Source: JAIVJN01 sp036732565
GTDB lineage: Bacteria; Acidobacteriota; Vicinamibacteria; Vicinamibacterales; UBA2999
Length of the DNA: 5,325 nucleotides
Direction: 5' to 3'
Assembly: GCA_036732565.1 (NCBI GenBank)
Contig: DAINCF010000499.1
Location: 1 to 5,325 of the forward strand
Made by a program: the position numbers and the translations under genes
Shown here: positions 1 to 5,192 of the stretch, piece by piece
Position numbering within the stretch: position 1 is the first letter of the stretch
How the letters are laid out: every line of letters starts with the position of its first letter
The notes under the pieces: generated by a model
Seen by the model: only the letters and a program-made list of their open reading frames with translations
Database searches by the model: none
What the model was told of the DNA's origin: nothing

Positions 1-58
1 CGGCGCGCAGATCCCACGCCTCGCCGCCGCCCAGCTGGTCGTCAAACGCCGCGGACAT
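1..58 (-). CDS. Start of an unidentified protein, cut by the window edge
   Basis: An ATG at 58 opens a frame that stays open to the left edge, giving 19 residues (MSAAFDDQLGGGEAWDLRA) before the sequence ends. It overlaps the last 17 bases of queE, the kind of overlap common within an operon. Its third codon positions are nearly all G or C, as expected of a real gene in this DNA. A G-rich stretch (GGGG) lies just before the start and could serve as a weak ribosome binding site. The fragment is too short to assign to a family. It could also be a chance open frame, so its reality is uncertain. Confidence 0.35.
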   Translation of the reverse strand, partial: MSAAFDDQLGGGEAWDLRA

Positions 59-683
59 CCGGACCCCAGATGTACTTGTGGGCTTGCAGCTGCAGCCTGA
101 CAGACAGCCGGTCGGCCAGGATCCACTCGGCCAGCTCGCGCGGATGGAGCACGCCGTGCACGGGCGAGAACAGCACGGCGCCCACGCGATCCGTCAACCG
201 TTCCCGACTGGTCACCTCACGGGCATACTCGTAGTCCTCGCGATCCTTGATGACGAACTTCACTTGATCGTCGGTCGTCAAGCGCGACAGGTTGGACCAA
301 TCCATCTTCGACGCCTCACCCGACCCCGGACACTTGACGTCCATGATCTTGATCACCCCAGTGGGAACGTCGGCAAGGCTGCGATGCCCGCCGGTCTCGA
401 CGAGCACCGTGTGCCCCTCGGCGAGCAGCCGCTCCATGAGCGGGTACACTTCGCGCTGCAACAAGGGCTCACCACCGGTGATTTCCACCACCGGGCACGC
501 GAAGCGGTCCACCGCGCCGACGATCTCGTCAATCGACATCCGCTGCCCTTCGTGGAACGCGTACGGCGTATCGCACCACGAGCAGCGCAGATCGCACGCG
601 GTCAGCCGCACGAACACGCACGGCCGGCCCGTGTGGGTCGATTCCCCCTGGATCGAGTGAAAGATCTCGTTGACGGTCAACAT
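42..683 (-). CDS. queE: 7-carboxy-7-deazaguanine synthase (QueE, radical SAM)
   Basis: QueE converts 6-carboxy-5,6,7,8-tetrahydropterin to 7-carboxy-7-deazaguanine, the ring-contracting step toward preQ0 and queuosine, using a [4Fe-4S] cluster, S-adenosylmethionine and Mg2+ in the cytoplasm. The 213-residue protein has the family's N-terminal EIFHSIQGEST motif (6-16). It has the radical-SAM cluster motif C30-x3-C34-x2-C37 followed by D38-T39, an ITGGEP SAM-binding strand (68-73), DVKCPGSGE (115-123), a SPV motif (173-175), and the usual ending HKYIWGPDVRGV. Length is typical for the family. The ATG at 683 was chosen because the protein then begins right at the conserved MLTVNEIF; a TTG 19 codons upstream adds only unconserved residues. 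No queC, queD or queF neighbour is visible. The identity is clear. Confidence 0.96.
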   Translation of the reverse strand: MLTVNEIFHSIQGESTHTGRPCVFVRLTACDLRCSWCDTPYAFHEGQRMSIDEIVGAVDRFACPVVEITGGEPLLQREVYPLMERLLAEGHTVLVETGGHRSLADVPTGVIKIMDVKCPGSGEASKMDWSNLSRLTTDDQVKFVIKDREDYEYAREVTSRERLTDRVGAVLFSPVHGVLHPRELAEWILADRLSVRLQLQAHKYIWGPDVRGV

Positions 684-712
684 GCCTCTGGCCGCCGAAG
701 CGGTAACCTTCA

Positions 713-740
713 ATTGTATCGTGTGAGTCCCAACAGCCAA
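713..740 (-). promoter_or_regulatory. Candidate sigma-70 promoter for queE
   Basis: Read leftward, TTGGCT (740-735) and TACAAT (718-713) are separated by 16 bases and resemble -35 and -10 boxes. The -10 box ends 29 bases before the queE ATG. This is one of the few AT-richer spots in the window and sits in the only divergent spacer, where a promoter is expected. The -35 box overlaps the start of the divergent DUF72 gene's leader, so the two genes may share control. It was found by eye only. Confidence 0.35.
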
Positions 741-1676
741 ATGGCCCTACGAATCGGCACTTCGGGGTGGAGCTATCCGGGCGGGCGAGGCACGTGGGAC
801 GGGATTTTCTATCCCTACAAGCGCGACCGCTCCGCGAGGTTCGACGAGCTGACGTTCTACGCCGAGCGTTTCAATACCGTCGAAGTGAACTCGACGTTCT
901 ACGGCCAGCCGCGCGCGGCGTCGACGCTGGCGTGGGTCAAGCGCACGCCGCCGGACTTCGAGTTCTCGCTGAAGCTCTATCAGAAGTTCACGCACCCTGC
1001 GACGTCCGTGGACCGCACCCCCATCACCCAAGCGGACATCGACGAGTTCCGTGGCGGCATCGAGCCGCTCGCCGCCTCCGGCCGCCTCGGCATCGTCCTC
1101 GCACAGTTTCCGTCGCGCTTCAAGAGCTCGCCCGAGGCCCGTGACTACCTCGCGTGGTTGCTCTCGACGTTCTCGGACTATCCGATCGCCGTGGAGCTGC
1201 GGGATCGCAGCTGGAGCGACGACTCGACCGGGACGTTGGAGGTGCTCGACCAGCACGCCGCCGCGTGGGCACAGATTGACGAACCGAAGTTCGCATCCTC
1301 CATCGACTCCGCCTTCGCGCCAACGGCGCTCCGGCGAGACACGCCTCTCGCGGACACGAACTACTACGTCCGGCTACACGGACGAAACAAGGCGCAGTGG
1401 TGGGAGCACGAGCACGGCGAGGACCGCTACAACTACCTGTACTCGGAAGACGAGCTGCGGCCGTTCGCGGATGCGATGCGCGAAGCGCGGGCCGCGGTAC
1501 GGAAGGCCTATCTGTATCTGAACAATCACTTCGCCGCGCAATCCATTGCCGACGCGGCGATGCTGCGCGACCTGCTCGACGAGCCGGTGACGGTGCCGCT
1601 GCCCGCCGAGCTGGTCTCGCGCTATCCGATGCTCGAGGGCCGCGTGCCTACGTTGTCCCCTTCACGGTTGCTCTGA
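741..1676 (+). CDS. DUF72 (YecE-like) TIM-barrel family protein
   Basis: This 311-residue protein belongs to the widespread DUF72/YecE family, which has a TIM-barrel fold and no firmly established biochemical role. Family motifs occur in order: IGTSGWSYP (5-13) with a following FYP (23-25), NTVEVNSTFYG (45-55), FEFSLK (73-78), LAQFPSRF (120-127), AVELRDRSW (150-158), YYVRLHGRN (208-216), and YLYLNNHFAAQS (257-268). These line the predicted active-site face of the barrel. Length is slightly above the usual 240-300 because of a C-terminal extension. The ATG at 741 places the conserved RIGTSGW at residue 4; an in-frame GTG at 723 is possible. No clear Shine-Dalgarno sequence precedes either start. 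The gene diverges from queE and its last 29 bases overlap the end of the opposing cyclophilin gene. Confidence 0.93.
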   Translation: MALRIGTSGWSYPGGRGTWDGIFYPYKRDRSARFDELTFYAERFNTVEVNSTFYGQPRAASTLAWVKRTPPDFEFSLKLYQKFTHPATSVDRTPITQADIDEFRGGIEPLAASGRLGIVLAQFPSRFKSSPEARDYLAWLLSTFSDYPIAVELRDRSWSDDSTGTLEVLDQHAAAWAQIDEPKFASSIDSAFAPTALRRDTPLADTNYYVRLHGRNKAQWWEHEHGEDRYNYLYSEDELRPFADAMREARAAVRKAYLYLNNHFAAQSIADAAMLRDLLDEPVTVPLPAELVSRYPMLEGRVPTLSPSRLL

Positions 1677-2232
1677 CGATGCGATCGCCAGGGGCGATCT
1701 TGCGCACGACGTCCATGCCGGAGATGACCTTGCCGAAAATCTGATGCTTGCCATCGAGATGACTGGCCGGGCCGGTGACGACGAAGAACTGACTGTCGGC
1801 CTTCGCTGGATCGCCGGCATGCGCCATGGAGACAATGCCAGGCGCGTGCTTCCGCGTCTTCGAGAACTCGGCAACACCGACCACCGTGCCGCTGCCACCC
1901 GAGCCCCACATTTCCTTCTTCGTCATGTCGCGGCTGTTCGGATCGCCCAACTGAATGACGAAGTTCGGGACGACACGATGCACGCGCTGGCCGTTGTAAA
2001 AGCGCTTGTTCACCAGGCCGACGATGTGCGCGACGGTCTTCGGCGCGTCGTTCGGATAGGTTTCGAACTCGAAGATGCCCTTTTCCGTTTCGACAACGAT
2101 GATGGGTCCCGCGCCTGGGGAGACCTGCGCGGCTGCCGGCGCCTTGGTCGCGGGCTTTTCCGTCTGTGCATCAGCGATGGCCGCCACACCGAGCACGGCC
2201 ACGAACAAGAGGGCTCCGAGACGAGCGGACAT
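1648..2232 (-). CDS. Exported cyclophilin-type peptidyl-prolyl cis-trans isomerase
   Basis: Cyclophilins catalyse cis-trans isomerisation of X-Pro bonds and help proteins fold. This 194-residue protein starts with a Sec-type signal peptide: a short basic N-region, hydrophobic residues about 6-20, and an ADA-Q cleavage site near residue 22. A flexible Ala/Pro-rich linker follows to about 43, then one cyclophilin domain. The catalytic set is present: R86, F91 and Q94 in HRVVPNFVIQLGD, M136-A137, Q148-F149-F150, and L159/H163 in HLDGKHQIFG. The position of human CypA Trp121 is His158, as in many bacterial members with low cyclosporin affinity. It therefore probably acts in the periplasm. A good ribosome binding site precedes the ATG. 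It follows nth in the same direction after 63 bp, so it may be co-transcribed with nth or have its own promoter. Confidence 0.95.
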   Translation of the reverse strand: MSARLGALLFVAVLGVAAIADAQTEKPATKAPAAAQVSPGAGPIIVVETEKGIFEFETYPNDAPKTVAHIVGLVNKRFYNGQRVHRVVPNFVIQLGDPNSRDMTKKEMWGSGGSGTVVGVAEFSKTRKHAPGIVSMAHAGDPAKADSQFFVVTGPASHLDGKHQIFGKVISGMDVVRKIAPGDRIVRATVKGTT

Positions 2233-2237
2233 GTAAT

Positions 2238-2243
2238 CCTCCC
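2238..2243 (-). promoter_or_regulatory. Ribosome binding site of the cyclophilin gene
   Basis: GGGAGG lies 5 bases before the ATG at 2232. It is one of the clearest Shine-Dalgarno sequences in the window and fixes the start that exposes a complete signal peptide. Confidence 0.75.
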
Positions 2244-2292
2244 AGGCGGTTAGAGACCCGCCTCTATCGACGTCGACCGGTCTGGGGACCGG
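2244..2292 (-). other. Two inverted repeats in the spacer between nth and the cyclophilin gene
   Basis: The 63-base spacer holds CCGGTC/GACCGG (2277-2282 with 2287-2292, loop of 4) immediately after the nth stop. A second repeat, AGGCGG/CCGCCT (2244-2249 with 2258-2263, loop of 8), ends next to the cyclophilin ribosome binding site. Between them is the 10-base palindrome TCGACGTCGA (2267-2276). No T-run follows the first hairpin in the direction of transcription, so it is not a classic intrinsic terminator. It could be a weak terminator, an mRNA 3'-end stabiliser, or chance in GC-rich DNA. Confidence 0.3.
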
Positions 2293-2295
2293 CCG

Positions 2296-3006
2296 CTACT
2301 TCCGACGCGAAACGTGAAGACGCGCCGATTTGCCGGTTTTCGTCACGCCGATCTTCGGGCAACCGTCGGCCAGCGCGCAATCGTCGCATCGAGGATACAC
2401 CGGCCGGCACACGTTCTGCCCCCACGTCACCAGATAGAGATTGATCAGTGGCCACCACCGCGCATCCGTGGCCAGGTACAGCGCCTGCTCGGTCTCTTCC
2501 GGCGTCCGGGTGCACACCCACCCCATGCGATTCGAGATGCGATGGACGTGCGTGTCGACGCAGATGTGCCGACCGCTCCGAAACGCGAGGATCATCACCA
2601 GCGTCGCGGTCTTGCGGCCGACCCCCGGCAGCGTCACCAGCTCGTCGAGCGAGTCGGGCACACGGCCGTCGAACCGCGACACGAGCGTCTCGCTCGTCGC
2701 CTTCACGAACCGCGCCTTGTTGCGATAGAAGCTGACCGGGAAGATCAGCTTCTCGATGCGCTTCACTGTCAGCGTCGTCAACATCGCTGGCGTCGGCGCC
2801 ACCTTGAACAGACGCGTCGACGCCGCGTGAGTGGTCTGATCCTGGGTCCGTGCCGACAGCAGCGTCGCGATCAGAATCTGAAAGGGATCTTCCTGCTGGC
2901 TTTCAGAGATCTTCTCGACGGCCGGCAGCTCCATGCCATCGATCTCGCTCGCGAGCGTACGCATCACGCGCTCGACAAGCTCTGGTGAAGGCGTTGGAAG
3001 AGCCAC
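2296..3006 (-). CDS. nth: Endonuclease III (DNA glycosylase/AP lyase)
   Basis: Nth removes oxidised pyrimidines from DNA and nicks the abasic site, starting base excision repair. In the 236-residue version chosen here, the helix-hairpin-helix LPGVGRK sits at 126-132 with catalytic Lys132. The catalytic Asp is D151 in CVDTHVHR. The [4Fe-4S] loop is C200-x6-C207-x2-C210-x5-C216, exactly the family spacing. The early helix reads LLSARTQD where the E. coli enzyme, from memory, has LLSAQATD. A short basic tail follows the cluster. The start is uncertain: GTG 3006 begins just before the conserved part, with GGAG rather far upstream (20 bases). A GTG at 3045 would overlap the dehydrogenase stop as GTGA and add 13 residues, which suits translational coupling. 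The gene runs directly on from the dehydrogenase. Confidence 0.94.
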   Translation of the reverse strand: MALPTPSPELVERVMRTLASEIDGMELPAVEKISESQQEDPFQILIATLLSARTQDQTTHAASTRLFKVAPTPAMLTTLTVKRIEKLIFPVSFYRNKARFVKATSETLVSRFDGRVPDSLDELVTLPGVGRKTATLVMILAFRSGRHICVDTHVHRISNRMGWVCTRTPEETEQALYLATDARWWPLINLYLVTWGQNVCRPVYPRCDDCALADGCPKIGVTKTGKSARLHVSRRK

Positions 3007-3041
3007 GGCTTTTCGAGAGTTTGGTTCTCCGGGTTCTGCGA

Positions 3042-3989
3042 TCACGTCACCGGCGTCAGCGGCGGTTGCCCGTTGAGCACGGCGAGCACGTTCGATGCAG
3101 CGAGATCGGCCATCGCCGTCCGCGTTTCGGTCGTAGCGCTGGCCAGGTGCGGAATCAGCATCACGTTTTCGAGCTCGAGCAGATCTGGATGAACCGCTGG
3201 CTCGTGCTCGTACACATCCAATGCGGCACCGGCCAGGAGGCGTTCGCGCAGCGCCCACGCGAGCGCGGCTTCATCGACGACCGGGCCGCGCGATGTGTTG
3301 ATCAGATACGCCGTGCGCTTCATACGCGTGAGTGCCTTCTGATCGATCAGGTGGTTCGTGCCTGGCGTCATCGGCACGTGCAGCGTCAGGACGTCCGAGG
3401 TCGACAGCAACCGATCCACCGGCATGCGCACGGTGTTGGGCAGGTTGGCGTCGTATTCATCCGCGTAGGCGACGGTCATGCCGAAGGCCGGCGCCCGCTC
3501 CGCGACAGCGCGGCCGATGCGTCCCATGCCGACGATGCCGAGCTGTTTACCGCGAAGCTCCATGCCGAGCATGTAGTCCAGGCTCCAGCCTTTCCATTCG
3601 CCGCGCCGCACCACGCGCTCCCCTTCGCCGAGCCGCCGCGTCACACCGAGAACGAGGGCCCAGGTGAAATCGGCGCACGCGTTGGTCAGCACGTCCGGCG
3701 TGTTGGTCGCGACGACGTTGCGCGCGCGGCAGGCGGGGACATCGATGTTGTTGTAGCCGACCGCGACGTTGGCCACGATGCGCAGGTCTGGTCCAGCGGC
3801 ATCGAGCACCGCGGGATCGATCGCGTCGGTCAGCAGGCTCACGAGCGCATGCTTGCCCGACACGCGCGAGAGCAGTTCCTCGCGCGGAATCGCGTCGCCG
3901 CCGCTGTGGAGATCGACGTCACAGGTGGATTCGAGGCGAGCGAGCACGGACGCGGGCAAGCGTCGGGTGACAAGGATTGGAGGTCTCAC
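3042..3989 (-). CDS. D-2-hydroxyacid dehydrogenase, glyoxylate/hydroxypyruvate reductase type
   Basis: This 315-residue protein belongs to the NAD(P)-dependent D-isomer 2-hydroxyacid dehydrogenases, which interconvert 2-oxoacids and D-2-hydroxyacids. VAVGYNNID (75-83) and the GW pair at 134-135 are features of the glyoxylate reductase/D-glycerate dehydrogenase branch. The Rossmann motif is GMGRIG (154-159). Acidic D177 at the end of the second strand of that fold favours NAD(H) over NADP(H). The catalytic triad is R234 (NTSRGPVVDE), E263 (EHEP) and H281 (PHLASAT). The start is GTG at 3989, three bases after the stop of the cysteine protein gene and with only a weak GGA upstream, so translation is probably coupled to that gene. 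No encapsulation peptide is seen at either end, so lumenal location is not supported. Substrate is inferred from the subfamily only; D-lactate or other 2-oxoacids are alternatives. Confidence 0.92.
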   Translation of the reverse strand: MRPPILVTRRLPASVLARLESTCDVDLHSGGDAIPREELLSRVSGKHALVSLLTDAIDPAVLDAAGPDLRIVANVAVGYNNIDVPACRARNVVATNTPDVLTNACADFTWALVLGVTRRLGEGERVVRRGEWKGWSLDYMLGMELRGKQLGIVGMGRIGRAVAERAPAFGMTVAYADEYDANLPNTVRMPVDRLLSTSDVLTLHVPMTPGTNHLIDQKALTRMKRTAYLINTSRGPVVDEAALAWALRERLLAGAALDVYEHEPAVHPDLLELENVMLIPHLASATTETRTAMADLAASNVLAVLNGQPPLTPVT

Positions 3990-3992
3990 GAA

Positions 3993-4232
3993 TCAGTGTC
4001 CGTATGATTGACAGTAGCCGCAGTGATTGCAGCGAACGTTGGGCTCGATGAGGCACGGGCCGCCTTCTTCGGTGCCGCTCGTGACGAGGAAGCGGCCGAA
4101 GCTCGGGTGCGCGCGCCATGGTGGGGGCGCCGCCCCTCGACGTTGCTCGGGGCGCCCTGCCGACGCGACGAGGTGCCCTAAGTGGCGCGTGACCGCGTCC
4201 CGTACGAGCGCGCGAATCTCCTCGTCGGTCAT
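3993..4232 (-). CDS. Small BMC-linked protein: encapsulation-peptide-like helix plus four-cysteine tail
   Basis: This is a 79-residue protein of a family I do not recognise. Residues 1-19 (MTDEEIRALVRDAVTRHLG) form a predicted amphipathic helix with I6, L9, V10, V14 and L18 on one face, very like the encapsulation peptides that carry enzymes into microcompartments. Residues 20-40 are an Ala/Pro/Arg-rich linker. The C-terminal half contains HPSFGRFLV (42-50), then GGPC at 57-60 and a tail RCNHCGYCQSYGH. The cysteines C60, C68, C71 and C74, with H70 and H79 nearby, could bind zinc or an Fe-S cluster. The gene is real by context: its ATG overlaps the preceding BMC-P stop (ATGA), GAGGAG sits 5 bases upstream, and the dehydrogenase starts 3 bases after its stop. 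The inferred role is a cargo, scaffold or redox protein of the microcompartment. Confidence 0.82.
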   Translation of the reverse strand: MTDEEIRALVRDAVTRHLGHLVASAGRPEQRRGAAPPPWRAHPSFGRFLVTSGTEEGGPCLIEPNVRCNHCGYCQSYGH

Positions 4233-4507
4233 GCCGGCTCCTCGACGTCGACGCGGTCGACGATACCGACAATCGCCGCATCCACCGGCGCGAGCTTCTT
4301 GCCGAGCGCCTCGCCGGCCGCGCGGCCCTCGAGGACCGCGATGACGAGCTCGCCTCGACCGGCGCCAACCGAGTCGATCGCCAGAAGGGTGACGCCGACG
4401 GCCTCGCCCTGCGGTGTCTCCGGCTGCACCAGCAGCAGCTTGGCCCCCTCGAACTGCGGGCGCTTCTCGGTCGCCACGACCTCACCAACGACACGTCCGA
4501 GGATCAT
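4229..4507 (-). CDS. BMC-P pentameric shell protein (EutN/CcmL family), third copy
   Basis: EutN/CcmL proteins form pentamers that close the vertices of the icosahedral microcompartment shell. This 92-residue copy has the family N-terminus MILGRVVGEVVATEK, then KLLLVQP (23-29), LLAIDSVGAGRGE (41-53), and the C-terminal PVDAAIVGIVDRVDV (74-88). The middle loop reads LEGRAAGEALGKK (59-71), unlike the two other copies. The ATG at 4507 overlaps the previous gene's stop as ATGA. A longer frame extends 24 codons upstream, but those residues are Arg-rich, lie inside the preceding BMC-P gene and match nothing in the family. Its own stop overlaps the ATG of the small cysteine protein gene. Confidence 0.94.
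   Translation of the reverse strand: MILGRVVGEVVATEKRPQFEGAKLLLVQPETPQGEAVGVTLLAIDSVGAGRGELVIAVLEGRAAGEALGKKLAPVDAAIVGIVDRVDVEEPA
4238..4243 (-). promoter_or_regulatory. Ribosome binding site of the small cysteine protein gene
   Basis: GAGGAG lies 5 bases before the ATG at 4232, inside the end of the preceding BMC-P gene. It is stronger than the signals before the second and third BMC-P genes and supports the small frame as a translated gene. Confidence 0.7.
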
Positions 4508-4776
4508 GATGAAATCACTGTCACGTGATCGACGATGCCGACGATGCCGGCATCGGCCGGCACTTCGGCCGGGTACCACGGGAAGCTGGCTTCCTTGCCG
4601 CGGACGAAGAACACCCGCTCGCCCACGCCGGCGCTCATCGAGTCGACCGCCACCAGCGGCCGACCCACGTCTTCACCGGCGGCCGAGAGCGGTTGAATCA
4701 GGAGCAGCTTGATCCCGTCGAACGCGGGCTCCTTCCGCGTCGCCACGACGTCTCCGATGACTCTCGCCAGCTGCAT
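4504..4776 (-). CDS. BMC-P pentameric shell protein (EutN/CcmL family), second copy
   Basis: This is a 90-residue vertex protein of the microcompartment shell. It has MQLARVIGDVVATRK at the N-terminus, KLLLIQP (23-29), LVAVDSMSAGVGE (41-53), and ADAGIVGIVDHVTV (74-87) at the C-terminus. Its middle loop, RGKEASFPWYPAEVP (59-73), carries a Phe-Pro-Trp-Tyr-Pro run absent from the neighbouring copies, so the surface near the loop should differ. The ATG at 4776 follows the stop of the first copy after 4 bases, and its stop overlaps the start of the third copy. A weak GAG-type ribosome binding site lies in the end of the preceding gene. Confidence 0.95.
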   Translation of the reverse strand: MQLARVIGDVVATRKEPAFDGIKLLLIQPLSAAGEDVGRPLVAVDSMSAGVGERVFFVRGKEASFPWYPAEVPADAGIVGIVDHVTVISS

Positions 4777-4780
4777 GTCG

Positions 4781-5056
4781 TCACTCGGACAGATCGACGG
4801 CGTCGACGATGCCGACGACGGCGGCGTCGACCGGACAGTCCTTCATGCCCGACGCCATCCGCGCCGAGCTGCCACTGACGATCAGCACGGTCTCACCAAC
4901 GCCGGCGTCCACGGTGTCGACGGCCACGAGATAGGCGCCCTCGGTGCGCGTGCGATCGCGAGGGTCGACGGGACGCGCCAGTAGCAGCTTGTTGCTCACC
5001 AGCCGCGGGTCCTTCCGGGTCGCGACGACCGTCCCGACGATACGAGCGAGGAGCAT
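4781..5056 (-). CDS. BMC-P pentameric shell protein (EutN/CcmL family), first copy
   Basis: This 91-residue vertex protein is the first of three tandem BMC-P genes. Motifs are MLLARIVGTVVATRK (1-15), KLLLARP (23-29), LVAVDTVDAGVGE (43-55), the common family loop SGSSAR (61-66), and PVDAAVVGIVDAVDL (75-89). All three copies share, by position, L3, R5, G8, VVAT (10-13), K15, P17, KLLL (23-26) and P29, showing that they are diverged duplicates. The ATG at 5056 is preceded by a strong ribosome binding site, the best in the operon segment visible. A 136-base spacer separates it from the BMC-H gene upstream. Confidence 0.95.
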   Translation of the reverse strand: MLLARIVGTVVATRKDPRLVSNKLLLARPVDPRDRTRTEGAYLVAVDTVDAGVGETVLIVSGSSARMASGMKDCPVDAAVVGIVDAVDLSE

Positions 5057-5192
5057 CTAGCCCCTCCACCCACTTGCGTGGCCCATTGACGCTCTTCCTC
5101 GATTCGACGATGTGGGTACGATCGCGCGCCGCTTGAGCAGAGCCCGCGCCGATGGCGCCCCCTTCAAGTGACCTCCCGGCTGGGACCGACTG
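5057..5192 (-). other. Spacer between BMC-H and the BMC-P genes
   Basis: This 136-base gap is the longest in the window. It contains a small perfect inverted repeat GCGCC/GGCGC (5146-5150 with 5154-5158, loop of 3) and, at its end, the ribosome binding site of the first BMC-P gene. I see no convincing gene, no T-run terminator and no clear promoter. Since BMC-H is needed in far greater amount than BMC-P, a partial terminator or mRNA processing site here would make sense, but this is inference. Confidence 0.35.
5061..5067 (-). promoter_or_regulatory. Ribosome binding site of the first BMC-P gene
   Basis: GGAGGGG ends 4 bases before the ATG at 5056, with the GGAG core 7 bases away. It allows independent translation of the BMC-P block after the long spacer. 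Confidence 0.75.

Noticed and set aside
78..740. In-frame upstream extension of the DUF72 gene
   Set aside because: The extra 221 residues lie antisense to queE, have Arg/His-rich shadow composition, and precede the point where the DUF72 motifs begin (ATG at 741).
684..740. N-terminal extension of QueE to a TTG at 740
   Set aside because: The added 19 residues match nothing typical of QueE, and the ATG at 683 starts exactly at the conserved N-terminus. This stretch also holds the likely promoter.
747..1256. Open frame of 169 codons on the - strand opposite the DUF72 gene
   Set aside because: It is Arg-rich, lacks motifs and is fully antisense to a well-supported gene.
3007..3258. N-terminal extension of endonuclease III to 3258
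   Set aside because: It would overlap the dehydrogenase gene by more than 200 bases and adds an Arg-rich segment without Nth features. Only the short extension to GTG 3045 is plausible.
2850..4007. Long open frame of 385 codons on the + strand
   Set aside because: It is antisense to the dehydrogenase and to part of nth, both of which carry clear family motifs. The product is rich in Arg and His with no recognisable motif, as expected of a shadow frame in GC-rich DNA.
4229..4818. Repeated segments that might suggest a CRISPR array or satellite
   Set aside because: The copies are about 270 bases apart, lie in frame in three paralogous genes and encode the same conserved protein segment.
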